A stretch of DNA of 64,000 bases from Cryptococcus deneoformans JEC21 (GCF_000091045.1 NC_006685.1:516201-580200); one strand, 5' to 3'. Counted from the first letter of the stretch, positions 47,601 through 60,135 are shown. Numbers and translations are program-made. The notes: generated by a model not told the origin, from the letters alone.

Positions 47601-50133
47601 GAAGTTCCTAACGCCGAATCTTTCTCATCTGCAACGCGTATGCGTGGCAATGTAATCGATAATACTACAGAAAGTCTAGAAACTGAAAAGGAAAAGGACT
47701 TCCGCACAAGGATTGCTGCTGCGACTGCTGCCCTCAATCGTAATCCCTCCATACAGGGCGCTCGGCTTGAACGTAAGAACACCAAACGCGGGGCGGCCAT
47801 GGTCATCTCCAGTCCCAAGCTCCTTTCCTCCACCGCTAAGGTCCCCACTCACCCCCTTACTCCCCCAGATCACCCTTCGGCTGTGGATTCAATTTTAGAG
47901 AAATCGCTGGAGAAGATGAGCGGATCAGGCAGTAAGATGAGTCAGAAGTGGAAGAAGCTTATGAAGAAGGGGCCGTCTGTATCAAGTTCCGAGGCGTTCA
48001 AGCCTGTGCATCCTATGTCAGCAGCGAATTCGGGTTCCACAGACCCGAATTCGATCCCGCAGCCCGCTCCAGTAGCCCGGTTGCAACGATCCAATTCTCA
48101 ATCGGTGTCAAGAACTCTGGGAGCTCCAATTCAACTTCGCCAGGAGGCTAACACTGCAATCTCCCTCTCTTCAGCTCCTCCTGATCTCAAATCCTTCCAA
48201 TTCCCGCGACGGATAGATCAACGAGAGGGCTCGAACGCTGACCAGAAAACTTGTCCGGCAATGACTATTTCACAAGTACCGACACGGGTCATTACACCCC
48301 CAAATACAACCGTACACGGCGACGCTCCCCTTGATCAGCTATCCGAGCGGACGCAATCCCCAACTCAAGACACTGCTATACTCAATTTCCTCCAGGCAGG
48401 TCGTCAGTTGGGTCTGAAGGAGGATCAGCTGAAGGCCATATTAGTCCAAAAGGAAATGTTGAATGACTCTGACACCATTGCAAGCAAAGACTCTGCTTTA
48501 CCAAACTCAGAGCCCGTTTTGAAAATATCACCATCCTCGTCCGCGAGGCAGCGGTCTCCAACGCCTATATGGCAAGCGGAGAAGGCCATCGCCAAACAGA
48601 AGAAGGAGGGTCTATTTCGCTCTCTCTCGAAGAAGGCGAGGGAGCTGCCAATTCGAATGCGCACTCCGGAGCCTCCTCAGAAAGAAGTCGTGACGCCCGT
48701 CTCCGTATCTAGGCCTTTGCATGACAAGGTCGTATTGAGACGTACGATGATTTTTCCTGACGGTTTAACACCTTCAGCTTTTCAAATGTCTTCGGACGTT
48801 ACTCCCGGTTCTCCCAGTTCGTCAAATGTTGGTAGACAACCGAGTCAACGAAAACTGTCAATTCGACGTAAACCTCTCAATCTTTCGAAAGAAGATCGCG
48901 AACTAGTGTCAAATAGTCCACCGGCACATCAAACGGGATTTGGTTCCAATGCTAGTCCTTCCCAAAAGCATGAAAACATTGCACATGAGGATCAGAACTT
49001 CGGCTTCGTTTACCGCAATCCGGCGCACCGTGCAGACGATTCAACTAAGCGACGGAGCCTTGCTTCTATGACATTGTCTAGAAGGTCTCTCTCTGGCATG
49101 TCTGAACGCTCATCCACTGCCGGCTCGCTGATTGACATGTACGGGGACGACCGGAATGGAGGGGAAGAGATGCTTCTCAAAAGTCCTCCTCTTGATAGAG
49201 ATAGTAGGATAATTGAAACGATCCAAAATGGGCCTGCGCAAGCGGTAGAGATTTGGTATGTAACCAGAGAATTCATGGGCATTTTGGATACTGATCCATC
49301 GTAGCGAGTATGCAGATGGCCAAGTAGTATGGTCTGTGGTTGACGCTTTGCGCACTTCAGTAGCCGCTTCTGTTGATGAAAACGACGGTCCTTTCGGCCA
49401 CAGACTTTCGCAATCATCTTCAAATTATTCAGCAAACAAAGTCTCTGTCTTCGGTGAAAAACATGACTATTTTACAGAGACTGAATCGATGAGCAGACCG
49501 TCCGGGGCTAATATAGCTCCACTTAATGTTCGACACATCGCTAACCGAAAGTCAATTATCAAACCCAGACCACCAACAGATGTAAGCAAAGTCCAGTTGG
49601 CCAATGTAATTCCTAGTTAACGTGTTTAGGTCTACTTCACGTCATCTCATGATGTTGCCGATCTCATTGATCATCTTTCACGCGACCTCGAAGCGTCTCG
49701 TGGCCGCATAGACATCATTTCGTCTCACGATTCTTCGGTCGACACTGACAGGCCTTTTCACCATACTCCATTCAATATCGAGCAACACCGTACACCCGGA
49801 TCGCCATCGAGTAACTCTCAATTTGAAGACGCCCCATCCCCAGCCCCTCCACCCCGCAGAATACCCTTTTCACAACGCATTCATCCTCGAAGTCCAAGAT
49901 CCTACCATCCTGCTAGCGAAATAAATATAGAAGAAGAAACATCGCTGAAGCACCATGTGGGTCATCAAATAGGCCGGTCGAGTAATACCAATTCCTTTAC
50001 AAACTGCGAGACACATGACCCTTCATCAAGACATTTTGCGAATTCCTCTCATGTGCAGGGCAAGTCTTTAGAATATAGGCTACAGGAGTTGATGGATCGG
50101 ATGCGGAATGCTAAGCCCGATGGAAGAAGATGA
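44665..50133 (+). CDS. Very large disordered Ser/Pro-rich protein
   Basis: Starts at 44665 with MDRLFR, spliced by a GTAAGG...CATCAG intron to KKSSRTSEKLLNSSKRKSKQ. More than 1,600 residues in two giant exons (about 44965-47299 and 47350-49256) and several small ones. Most is low complexity, rich in Ser, Pro, Thr and Asn, with many SP/TP sites that could be phosphorylated. Short ordered-looking parts are ALTEEEEELLFAELRASERN near the N-terminus, LLSELTPAQIKRISMALEEI (about 45800), GLFRSLSKKARELPIR (about 48610) and, near the C-terminus, DGQVVWSVVDALR and VYFTSSHDVADLIDHLSRDL. It ends YRLQELMDRMRNAKPDGRR at TGA 50131-50133. The C-terminal VYFTSS segment seems the conserved core of a basidiomycete family without known function. 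A scaffold in polarity or signalling is a guess. Confidence 0.75.
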
Positions 50134-51155
50134 TCATAGGCGAAAGAAACCCCTCCAACCAGCGACCTGTATCGATTGATATCGCTGTATGGGATGTAGA
50201 AATTACAGTGTGATATGACGATCTCATGTGTATAATAATGATTCAATACGATATCTACTGCTTCCGTCAAATTCATGATGCTTGCTGTATCTATATGTCT
50301 TTTCCGCCAATGCAAGCTTTTGATTTAGTGTTAAAGGGTCCACCCAGTGAACTCGGCGTACAAGTGTATCCGTCTCCTATGTCATGTATTAGTTAGTCCA
50401 TAAGAGAAAATTTGATCCCGTAATTATTAAGCCCAAGTTAATGACTATGATACACATACGATTATGTAAAAACAATCTTGTTCCGCCGAGGTGGAAAACC
50501 CCCTACGTTGAGCAGCATGGTATTTCATACTTACCTTGTCGCCTCTCGATTAGTCGCCTTCACTTTGCGACCGGGAAGGTAAGGTCTTCGCCCATAGCAC
50601 GGCGACGCATGGTCCATAAGGGGAAGACCTTGCCTTGTGCTGGCTTCGGCTGGTTCAACGACTCAATATCTGGCTCGGTTCGGAAGTCCTTTCGAGGGCG
50701 TCCGGACTACTCTTTTTTGGCAGCAGACATTAACTGAAATTGATCAGCCGGGTTCCCGTAGTCCCTCACTTAATCATGCTGTTGTCCTGTTTCTTTTCTT
50801 TTTTTAAAAAAAATCATCAGGAATCATACTGTTTCATGGATACGTAGTCGTGTCGCAAAAGAGAAATCAAAAACAATTCTTCGTGGCGGATGTGAGGAGC
50901 GGTTTCAGCTGTCTTCAAAATTACTATTTACGGGTATCATAAGCTCTAATAATTCGTTAAAGGCTTTTAGACTGCCAATTGCAGCGTTTTCGGCGAACAG
51001 AAGGTAAGAAGATTCGGTTTCGGTTTCGCAAGGATTCACGCTTGGGCTTAAGAAGATAGCATAGTAAAAGATATGCAAAATGCTTGAGCTCATTGTGTAG
51101 TCCATACAATGTCATAGGAACACTATTAATGAAAGAGTATTCTTCTCTGTAAAAT
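50134..51155. other. Spacer after the large gene, with an interrupted small ORF
   Basis: Contains the 3' end of the large gene and of the secreted/TM gene. The interrupted frame at 50534-50730 is listed separately. The rest, including an A/T homopolymer patch near 50795-50812, shows no gene. Confidence 0.45.
50535..50730 (-). pseudogene. Small spliced ORF broken by an in-frame TAG
   Basis: From ATG 50730 the minus strand reads MSAAKKE, then TAG (50709-50707), and continues in the same frame with SGRPRKDFRTEPDIESLNQP, KPAQGKVFPLWTMRRRAMGE and DLTFPVAK before a TGA. Shortly after comes a perfect donor, CAAG|GTAAGTATG at 50535/50534. The clean frame on both sides of TAG suggests a nonsense-disrupted gene. 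Alternatively the TAG is the end of an intron acceptor and the true start lies upstream. Antisense, a 98-codon plus-strand frame also runs through. No family recognised. Confidence 0.35.
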
Positions 51156-52709
51156 CTAATGCGGACCATACACCTGCGCGTGCTGTTGCGCGTACGGAAT
51201 ATGCACCGGATTCAACATGTTCGACTCGGGCCCCAGAGCTACTGCATTCCCCATACGAGGTTCAAACCCATATTTGTTATTCCAGATAGATGGATTCTGT
51301 CGTTGCATGACTTGATTGTTCCACAATTGTCGACTATACCACAGAGCATAAGCCATCGTTCCTGGTGGAGCAGAAGGGGGGGCTTGGTAGCGGTATAACC
51401 CATTCCTGTCAGGATACTGGGGTTGTCGTGTATTGAGGAAAGGTCTCAGATTTTTCGCATGTTCTCGTAAAAACGCTTCTTGTTCTTGGGATGGAAGTCT
51501 AGAGAAAGCGAGACACTGATGGCTCTATGAGTACTGAGCCAGAGCCCATCTGATACACAAGAAGACTCGCCTCGGCTTCCAAATTTCTCTTCTTCCGCAC
51601 CCACCAAATAATGCTAGCTATGATGGCAAGACCTAATACCCCTCCTGCAATGCCTAATGCCAAGCCCAGTTTCTGGCCTTCTGTCGTTGGCTCCGCGTCG
51701 ATGGGAAGGCTGCCAGGTGTGGTGGTGCTGACGTCAGCCCAAACAGTGTATGCAGAAGTAGGTGATGCTGGACCGGGGGATACAGTGGGATAAGCCGCAA
51801 GGGAGAAAATCTGGGTAGCAAAAAAGGATTTTTGTTGGAGTATTGGCCAGCTACATTGGTTGTTCTCTGTCTGTTTCCCTGTCGGCATACAAACGTGTAT
51901 CTCTGATGTGCAGTCACTTACAATGTTCGCTTGCATGTATGTTTGATTCACAACAAACATGTACCATCCTGGTGTTGTGAACCTGAAGGGATATCCAATT
52001 GGGAAATTCTCGGCAGTGGTTCTATAACCCACAAAATCAGTCAGATTTGGAGGCGCAAATGCTGAGGGAGACGTGTTTTTGTGTTAGAAGATGCTGCTCA
52101 CCCGCAAAGGCCAGTGCTGCCAACAGGGATGGCTTCGACGCTAGTAGGATCTTCTGAGCCACTGGAAGGAAGTACGTCGACGGTGTAGTTCGACATGATG
52201 ATGAGAGGGACAACTTCTCTCATCCATCCCCCATAAGTTGGGGCTGGCCTTGGGACCGCATCAACAAAACCAAAAGTGTAATTGAGCTCTGCACGATTGT
52301 CCAACCATAATAATCGTCTTAATGGAAAAGTTATCTGGCATGAGCCGAAACACGTACCTGTATATAATGTTTGCCAAGGGTTAGGCATAATGAGCCCTAG
52401 AGTAGCAGCTAAGGGTATAGGAGTGGTCGCTGTCACTAGATTATGCGTCGTTGTTGTAGCTGTCGTATCGGATTGGGGAGCTGTTCCCCCAGCTGTCCCA
52501 AAAGTCGTATCATTGACTGCCGCAATTCTGGCGGTAGTCTGTGTATCCTCTTTCAAGGACGACTCCGTCCAAGAAGATTGGGTGACCGAAGAGACGCCTG
52601 ATGAACTGGTTACCGTTGCTGTTGATTGCGATGATGTTAAGGAAGACAAGAAAAGAACCAAGGATACTACGATCCAGTGGATTGTGTGCGGGTGTCTATG
52701 TGGAAACAT
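51156..52709 (-). CDS. Type I membrane protein with Ser/Thr-rich ectodomain
   Basis: The start at 52709 gives a signal peptide (IHWIVVSLVLFLSSLTSSQS). A Ser/Thr-rich stretch follows, then a better-ordered part with GLIMPNPWQTLYTGTCFGSC and PAPTYGGWMREVVPLIIMSN. After an intron it continues with PFRFTTPGWYMFVVNQTYMQ, several Cys residues and N-glycosylation sites, to PTTEGQKLGLALGIAGGVLG. The membrane span then runs GLAIIASIIWWVRKKR. A last intron (about 51546-51500) joins LLVYQ to ILPSQEQEAFLREHAKNLRP. The cytosolic tail ends in an Asn/Gln/Pro-rich part with QQHAQVYGPH. The layout resembles fungal surface proteins with an SKG6-type span (a heavily glycosylated stalk and a short tail), perhaps a cell-wall sensor. 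No specific family could be assigned. Confidence 0.75.
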
Positions 52710-53185
52710 TTTTGGATAGGCGACATGAGAGCGCAGTATTGTCGATTAAGACAGGAGCTCATCATAGCAATGTATGTTCTGAAGATACGTATACAAAAAT
52801 AGAAGGTCAGTCAACGTTCGACATGGCGCGCATGTGTCGCGCTGATACCTTCTCTCGATGGACACGCCTGGGAGCGAAAAAGACGCTCGTCCCTCCTATC
52901 CTGACCGATATACCATCAGTTGTGTAGATCCACCAGCGCAGCGGGTTCAACAAATACGTGTAGTTGCCATCATCAATCATCTCTGTCTTCCCTTTTGCAT
53001 TACGTATTTTGGGTATTACTTCGCTTTACATAAGATAAAAAAGTCCTGGCGGCATTATCCGACGAATTGTTCTCGAGATTTCTAGGGCGAACGTGATCAT
53101 TCAGTTATTACCGCTCCCTAGTCAATTTATTGCGAATAATTTAACACCCGCCTCATCAATCCTTGTTCTCTCTACTGCCCTCACA
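52710..53185. other. Divergent spacer between the membrane protein and MDJ1
   Basis: Both genes start away from each other here. No gene and no clear motif recognised. Confidence 0.5.
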
Positions 53186-55039
53186 ATGCCCCCAAGGATA
53201 ACCTCAAGAGCATTATCGACTCTTTCTACTGCTCAGTCCTCAGCAGGAAGCTCGTCAACCCTTCCTCCTTCCACATTCTCTCTACGTCAACACAAACGAT
53301 CGCCGTCATCACATTCGTTCACTTTTCGACACTTTGGTCCACTGCTTGCGCACCCAAGGAATCCTTCAACGGCGTCACTTGGGTGGAGGGTGAGTAGAAG
53401 GATTTTTCGTTGTCCCGCAATATCTGACGGATGATGCAGAGATCATTCCATTCTTCAACAGTTCACCCCGCTTCTGCAAAAGATCCATACAATGTCCTTG
53501 GCGTAAACAAAGACGCCTCTTCCTCTGATATTAAGAAAGCATATTATAGCGTAAGCCCGATTGAAATGGCGTAGAGCACGTGTTGAGAAGCTTGCTTACT
53601 ATACGATAGTTGGCGAAAAAATGGCATCCTGACTCAAGCAAAGAAAAAGATGCAAAAGAAAAGTTCCATGAGATACAGGCCGCTTATGATGTACGTCCTA
53701 TCAGTCTGTATATCTGAAATCCGAACTGATCGCTATATATAGATTCTGTCAGACGATAAAAAACGCCAAGCGTACGATCGATACGGTTCCGCTTCAACAC
53801 AGGAGGGCTTTGATCCTAATTTCGCCCATGGTGCTGGCGGATTCGGTGGATTCCAAGGCTTCGGCCCTGGTTTTGGTGACGGCGCTAGCGATCTTTTTGA
53901 GTCTCTTTTTGGAGGTGCATTTGGCGGCGGTAGCAGTGCATTCGGTGGTCGCCAGAGGCCTGTTAGGGGGGACGATTTGGAGGTTGGTGTGAATCTTTCA
54001 TTCCTGGAGGCTTGCAACGGTGTCACACGCAAAGTTACTGTCACACCAGTGATTGATTGCAAGACTTGTACTGGATCTGGTCTCAAGCCAGGCGAGAAAA
54101 AGTCTCAGTGTCCTGCGTGTCGCGGCTCTGGCCAGCGGACTTTCCAAGTCCAGGGCATGGTCATGGCTTCAACTTGTCAAACATGCGGTGGAACAGGATC
54201 TACGATTCCCAAAAATGCGAGGTGTGGCGAGTGCGATGGCGTCGGCAAAGTGAAGGAAAAGAAGGTTTTGGACGTGGAAATCCCTGCAGGTGTAGAAGAT
54301 GGGATGATGATCAGGGTTCCGGGAGCCGGTGATAAGCCTCTTTCTGCTTCAGGGCCGGCCGGCGATTTACTCGTCAGAGTCTTGGTTAAACCGTCGAGTG
54401 TGTTCCGAAGGCAAGGCGTAAATCTTTATCACGATGCCAAAGTGCCGCTTCACATAGCACTCTTGGGCGGTGTCATTAGGATACCTACCTTGGAAGGCGA
54501 CGTGGACGTAAAGGTGAAGAATGGAACCCAAAATGGAGAAGAGGCAGTGTTGAAAGGGCGAGGTGTCAAGAGCGTGTACGGGGGAAGGAGAAATGATCGC
54601 GGAGATCTCATCGTGGGTTGGAAAGTACAAATTCCTCGGTAAGTTTATCAGTGCATACCGTATTCGGTGCGCTTACAGTCGAATCAGATCTCTTACACCA
54701 TTCCAACGCAAAATTCTTCAAGCGTATGCGGATGATATTGAAGGTCGCAATCCCCAAGTACACTTTGGTCCGTTGCCATCTGATCCCCCTGTCACCAACC
54801 CATCTTCGCCACCAAAGGAGCCTACAAATGGTGAGGGCTCTTATCCATCATATCGTTCTCAAAACCAGCCCCAAGCCGAGCATGCCCCCCATCGACCGTC
54901 TCGGCCTCCCGCTGAACCGTACAAGCCCTATAATCCTTTATCTTCATCTGAAGAACCCATCAGCTTGGCGAACAAAATTGCTTCTGCCATAGGCGGTGCC
55001 ATTGGATGGGTTGAACGGTTCATGCGGGGTAGGCGATAG
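53186..55039 (+). CDS. MDJ1: Mitochondrial type I DnaJ co-chaperone MDJ1
   Basis: Hsp40 of the mitochondrial matrix; it stimulates the Hsp70 Ssc1 in folding and mtDNA maintenance. A long basic, Ser-rich leader (MPPRITSRALSTLSTAQSS) is followed, after an intron, by RSFHSSTVHPASAKDPYNVL. The J domain includes LAKKWHPDSS with the HPD motif and ends KRQAYDRYG. Next is a G/F-rich region (GGFGGFQGFGPGFGDGASDL). The zinc region holds all four CxxCxGxG repeats: CKTCTGSG, CPACRGSG, CQTCGGTG and CGECDGVG. The C-terminal substrate-binding part contains VEIPAGVEDGMMIRVPGAGD and HIALLGGVIRIPTLEGDV. A last intron at about 54640-54695 leads to a Pro-rich tail ending RFMRGRR at TAG 55037-55039. The cytosolic Ydj1 type would end in a CaaX box, which is absent. 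Confidence 0.93.
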
Positions 55040-55384
55040 ACGAGGGTACATGTCAGGGCGGTGAGCACACTGTCTACGCTAGGATTGATGTTGACCAGGT
55101 CGGTTTATTTTCAACAGGTGAAACCAAAAAAGAGATTGGCGAGGAGGGCAGACAGACCAAATCGGAAGAGGATGAGGTAGGGGGGAAAATCTGAACTGAA
55201 GAAGGTCTACCAGTGCATGGATAAGTCATACGGTTTCGTATGCGAGCTTCAAAAGAAATTTCACGCACAACTCAGCTTCATCTTTCCTTTTAAGTCTAGG
55301 GGCGTACGTAGCACAAGTTTCACTGTAGATTATCTGCAACATGCATAGGTACACAATTTAATTTGCGTGACGAAACAAACCCTA
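55040..55384. other. Convergent 3' spacer after MDJ1
   Basis: MDJ1 and the PCI gene end towards each other. No gene recognised. Confidence 0.5.
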
Positions 55385-57119
55385 TCAATGTATAGCTTCT
55401 ATGCGCCGAGGAAGTACTTGAGCGATCTTCGGAAAACCGCCCATCCCGTCAGGGCTGGGTTTCATTACCAGTTGCTTATGGGAATAAGACAAATAGCCAA
55501 GTATCAAACCCTGGTACACAGTCAGTAAGTTTGGCTTAAGCATCGTGTGGGGGACTTGCCTGATCTATAAGGCTTGATACAATGACAATGATGTCCTCAA
55601 TTTCTATTGTTGCATCTTCAATCTCGCTAGAGCCTGCAAACGCCTGGGATGCAGCCGCGATGAAGATCCATGTGGGACAACGGCCTTTACTGGCCATAGG
55701 ATCCACTCGGTAATACAGTTTCAACCTGAAAACATGAGCCCCCGAAGAGCAGAGGAATTCTAAAAAGGATATACTCACGCTTGTCTAAAGAGGTTCCTCC
55801 AAAGGAGAATCTCCCCCCTTTCATACAGGACCAGCCATATACTGCGCCTCCTAAACCATTCCCTATGTTCTTCCAACACACGACGCCATAAAGGTATATT
55901 TCCAGTCCTGAAGGAATCGATCAGAGGTCTGAATTGGGGGAGATCATATGTTTCTAGGGTCTTTGGGCATGGTAGGCGTCCAAGTAGAAGGTTGACAGCT
56001 ATGAGACGTATAATAATGGACCTGATTTCAGGAGTCAGACGAAAGCTTCCCAGATTGTACTTTTGACTCACCTTCTTTGCTTCCACCCACTCGTATCTTG
56101 TGGACACGTGGCCCAAGCCTTCTGCAGCCAAAATACTGCACCTCTCATGTCAAGCAGAACGACACCTAACTTCCCTCGCCAATAATAGCTCTGGCAAACG
56201 TCTGTGACGCGGATGCTGTTTTGGCGTGAAGTAAGTCGCTCGTCCTCCGGAGGGATAAGGTTGTGTAAGGACTTTTGTAACTCAGTTGACTGGGTATGAA
56301 GTTTGCGCTTAGGGAAGCTTGTTAGCAACAACCATGAAAAATGATGAATAGTGGTTCGCGTACTTGGGCGTAGATGCGAAATAGTTCATTGGCTAGAGGC
56401 CAAATGATGTCTCCTACTGCATGCTGTTGCTCGCGTGCATTATTCCATTCCAGTTCACTCATAGGCACGCTCGCGATCTGCATGGATCGTTCGATCAATT
56501 GACGAGTGGCATCTCGGATGGAGCGTGCAGATTTAGGATGTCGAAGGGGGTATGTTGACAGCGATGCGGCCGCATCAGAAGATTGGCTAATCTTTTGTGA
56601 AAGGTGTTTTATCAAGGGATTGAGAAACGCGTAAGAAGTAGAGCCTTCGGCGTCGGATAGTCCAAATATTTTATTTGCTTCACTAGACGAAGTTTATCAG
56701 CAGCGGTGCGATGGGGCGGCCATGCGCAGAATTGAATACCTATAAATTTGTTGCAGCCTGTTAAATTTCCGGTAGGCTCTTTCTTCCTGATCAACCTCAT
56801 GGTCGTCCGTTTCTCCTCGGATGTTTCTTAGAAGCGCAGAAATCAATGTTGACAGGTTCTCTTTAAGTTCTCCCGGCAAAGTAGTCAGTCGAGGATGAAT
56901 ATTGGAGCTGGCTAAAGCGGCGGGGTTTGACTATTTATGATTACTGTCAGCTTATGACCCATCACATCTCTAGACACAAACCAATGCAAGGGCTTGAACG
57001 AGAGGTCCATAGAAAGGGTGTGTCTCGTCAAGAGGCAAGGACGAGACTATGTTGTCAGCTGAGCGAGCAGCGAAGCATTGATCGACGTGCGAGATGAACT
57101 GGGAGATGAGAGGCTCCAT
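55385..57119 (-). CDS. CSN12: PCI-domain protein of the CSN12/PCID2 family
   Basis: The start at 57119 gives MEPLISQFISHVDQCFAARS. The protein is alpha-helical, about 450 residues, and cut by about six introns. Recognisable parts are SSLPLDETHPFYGPLVQALA near the N-terminus, ERAYRKFNRLQQIYRYS, WPLANELFRIYAQ, SYYWRGKLGVVLLDMRGAVF and WLQKAWATCPQD. The PCI winged-helix part has IIRLIAVNLLLGRLPCPKTL, YDLPQFRPLIDSFRTGNIPL and ERGEILLWRNLFRQ. The last exon gives GLILGYLSYSHKQLVMKP, matching the GYIxYxHxxLVLS end of Csn12/Thp1/PCID2 proteins, and closes PRRIEAIH at 55385. Family members act in the COP9 signalosome-linked or TREX-2 mRNA export complexes. CSN12 is preferred because of overall length, but a THP1 role is open. 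Confidence 0.82.
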
Positions 57120-57757
57120 TTAAAACCATGGAGCTTGGGAAGATCGAACGTGAATATGAACTAGGAGAGGAACCCTCACCGCAGTGTCAATCATTTAATT
57201 ATTTACACCTGAGTAATAAACTCGCGCGCCCGAACATCATGTATCTCATGACGACACCACTTCCGCTACAGCAGTCTTGATGATGTTGATGCCGAACGAG
57301 TTATTCCAGTCGACTCCCGCCCAGCTCTTGAAAGCTTCTCCTCGTGAAGATTTACAACGCAATAGAGAATACACTGGAACATGGTATAGATGGGTTTCAG
57401 GTGACCGATGCAAGTATGGCAGGTCATTCCAAGTGACTAAACGACCTCCTTTGAATTAGATATACGCATAATCTATAAGCAACGTGACAAATAAATAATT
57501 GACTTTAGGGGAATGTGTCAAACAAATAAATTGGCAGGCATTCGAAACTCTACATTGACATTGTCTACAAATGATCTAGCGCAGATGAAAACCAGAAATG
57601 ACCGCAGCACAACTGAAGAAACGGAAATAGAAAAGACTAATGATAATGCGTGGACGAAAACGTATGCTATATTGACAAACAAACAAACATACGTACCCAC
57701 AGCAAGAAGATAAAAAAAGCCTTGACCTAATGTAAGATATTCTGTGACACTCTAAAG
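57120..57757. other. Spacer between the PCI gene and the TVP38-like gene
   Basis: Short frames only, such as plus 57513-57713, which is rich in Thr/Asn/Lys and lacks a motif. No gene or repeat recognised. Confidence 0.5.
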
Positions 57758-60135
57758 TCAGACGTTCTCATCACCTAATTGGTTTTTTCCTTCGTTTCCT
57801 TTCAATATCGTTGATCCTTCCCTCTGATATGACTCCATATCATTCCTATCCCTCGAAATCTCAGTTCTAAGCCCCTCGTCTATCAGCCCGCCGAGTACCG
57901 CAGCGGAACTTTCGCCTTTGCCTCTCTGAGGTTGATCCATCCTGACATACCCACCTTCTCCTCTTACCACTCCTAGATCAGCTAATGTTGGTGGGCCGTA
58001 GGAGTATCCTGTCCCAGCAGTGCTAACTGAATCACCCCTCGCACGCCCCAGCTCATCAATATCGCTCCTCGACAGAGTGGCATTACTGCTTCCGCGCGAC
58101 CGCCCATAGGAGTGTGAGTATTCCCTTCTCCAACTGGAACCACACTGATGAAGTGCTGCGTCATCCACCGGCCGACCCAACAGAGCAGCACGAGAGTCAC
58201 CTCGCATGCGTCGAAATTCGGGTCGACGAGCGCCGTGTGCGATGGCGTAAGCATCGGCTTCGTCCGCGACCTCACGTCCCCCCACTCGATGTGGACATGT
58301 CGTCCCAGGAATTGTACAGGGGACATCGAAAGATATGGAGGAACTGGAGGGTATTCTCCGAGAATACGATGGTCGACGGCTAGCCAGAGTAGGTGTATAA
58401 GCATTGTCGAGCTCCAGAAGAGGGGGTGAAGGAGAAGAGCAGTTGGAATCCCGAGATACACTTTGAGGGATCCCTAAACCTGGACTTTTCATTACATTAT
58501 TCGAAGGCTCAGGAAACCTGGGTGTAACTGGCGGCCAGGAAGTGGGAAGAAGGGAGCCCAGCTCCATCTGAATATTAATTTTTATGTTTGCGGCGCTTTC
58601 GGATGCACTGTCATCCCCTGTTTCCGCGCTCAGCTGGGCGGACGCACTTGAGGCATACTCCTCATTTTCTAAACTCTTCACCCACTCCTTCAGCTCCTCC
58701 TCGCTCATATGTTCTGGCATGCTCCAGGATCTGGTCAACGTACGGCCCTCACACCTATTGACATACTCGTCGCTGCCGTTGGAAGCCATCCAACGACGAC
58801 GAGTGTATAAACCATCTTGGCCTTTTTCATCCGCCCATTCTGACAAAGTTATATTACTTGTGCTGCTGCTTTCCACATGTGCCGGTAAAGCCAACGTCCA
58901 TCGGCGCATGACGAGTCGCATTTGATAATAGATGTACACAGCAGCAACAGCAGTGGCAAGGATGGTAAGCACTGTCGTGAGGACAGAAATGATGGTGTTG
59001 GTTCGGTTAGTTGTTCCAAAGGCTTTTCCGAGGTAGACAATCGTCCACTGTTTTGGAAGAGTGAGAAAAGCAGCAAGAAGATAGCTCCAGAAGTTTGCGC
59101 CGGCGGACGCTGATACCTGTTAAACGCCAATACATGCATCATGAGTCATACTTGCTGCCTGACGAAACTGAAGACACTCACAGCTGTTGTTATATGGCCT
59201 GGGACGGCACTAAATCGCAAAATGAGAACAAACATGAAGCTCTATTATTGTTATACATCAAATTAGCGCTTGTATTCGTCCGGCATACATGATTGGCTCC
59301 CTAACCTTTTCACGAATAAGCTGCGTCAAGGCTGCGTATAATCTGTTCTTCTTCTCAAATCTGAATATTATTGTTCATCAGTCATGCCGATCAGAGTTAA
59401 AGAGAATGTGACTTGCTTTGCAGCTCTGGTCTGACAGCACCACTTAAAGGCCACCCAAGTGGCGATCTCTCCTACGAATGTGCCAGCTGCAAGTATGGCA
59501 AAGCCAACCCACAAGCCCCATACTAGACCACACAAAATTCCAATGACTAAACGGCGACGTGTCAGCTTCTGGATGAATATCAACGACGAATGAACCCACT
59601 TTCATGTCCTACAAGAGGGGGGAATGAAACGATAACCAGAATAGCAATAGGTACCAGCCATCCGGCCGGCCAGCTTCTGATCTTCTCTGTTATAGGCCTA
59701 CAGAAGTCGACGACCGCATCATGCTTAGCCGTGATCAGGGCGGTCAGGGTACCTGCTATTATCAAGATGGCATACCACTCTGCACTTGTGAGTTCTTTAA
59801 ACAGACTTTTGAAATTAGGATGGGATGTACTCACTATACATGTGTCTTTGCGCAGCTCTTTTCAACACTTGCTTATAGTCCATGACCTTTATATGTTCCT
59901 TTACAGCCACATAGTCTTCTCTTAATAGTGACAGAACAGAAGTAATATCCTTCTCCGAGGCAGCAGAAGAGGAACCTGGTGGTGCGTCTGAGGAAAGGTC
60001 CGGCTCATGCTTAGGGGTAAGGGATGGTAATGATGGAGTGAGGTATGGATGATGGTGAGAATGGTGGCGTTGGCGGACGAAGGAGAGAAAGGTTTGGTCC
60101 CTGACGATTGTAGGCAGATAGAAGCGATGGCGCAT
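57758..60135 (-). CDS. TVP38/TMEM64-family membrane protein (VTT domain)
   Basis: The start at 60135 gives MRHRFYLPTIVRDQTFLSFV. The hydrophilic N-terminus ends near DYKQVLKRAAQRHMY; an intron joins this to LTSAEWYAILIIAGTLTALI, the first membrane span. Then follow a span reading WLVPIAILVIVSFPPLVGHE, and GLVWGLWVGFAILAAGTFVG with EIATWVAFKW, the core of the VTT (SNARE-associated Golgi/DedA-like) domain. After FEKKNRLYAALTQLIREKSF comes RFSAVPGHITTAVSASAG, the conserved RxxxxxPxxxxT motif region of Tvp38. A final span is VLTILATAVAAVYIYY. The large last exon (58972-57758) encodes about 380 hydrophilic Ser/Arg-rich residues, much longer than the tail of yeast Tvp38. VTT proteins act in Golgi and ER membranes and some are lipid scramblases, which is known for relatives only. 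Confidence 0.85.

Noticed and set aside
50527..50740. Plus-strand ATACTTACCT followed by stems and a T6 run, suggesting a U1 snRNA gene
   Set aside because: The 5' end matches U1, but the U1-70K loop (AUCANGA-like) and the U1A loop (UUGCAC) are absent, and no proper Sm site is seen. The same bases are a perfect splice donor on the minus strand, which explains them better.
51159..51398. Plus-strand frame opposite the last exon of the type I membrane protein
   Set aside because: It is the shadow of a spliced minus-strand coding exon whose translation continues smoothly from the previous exon.
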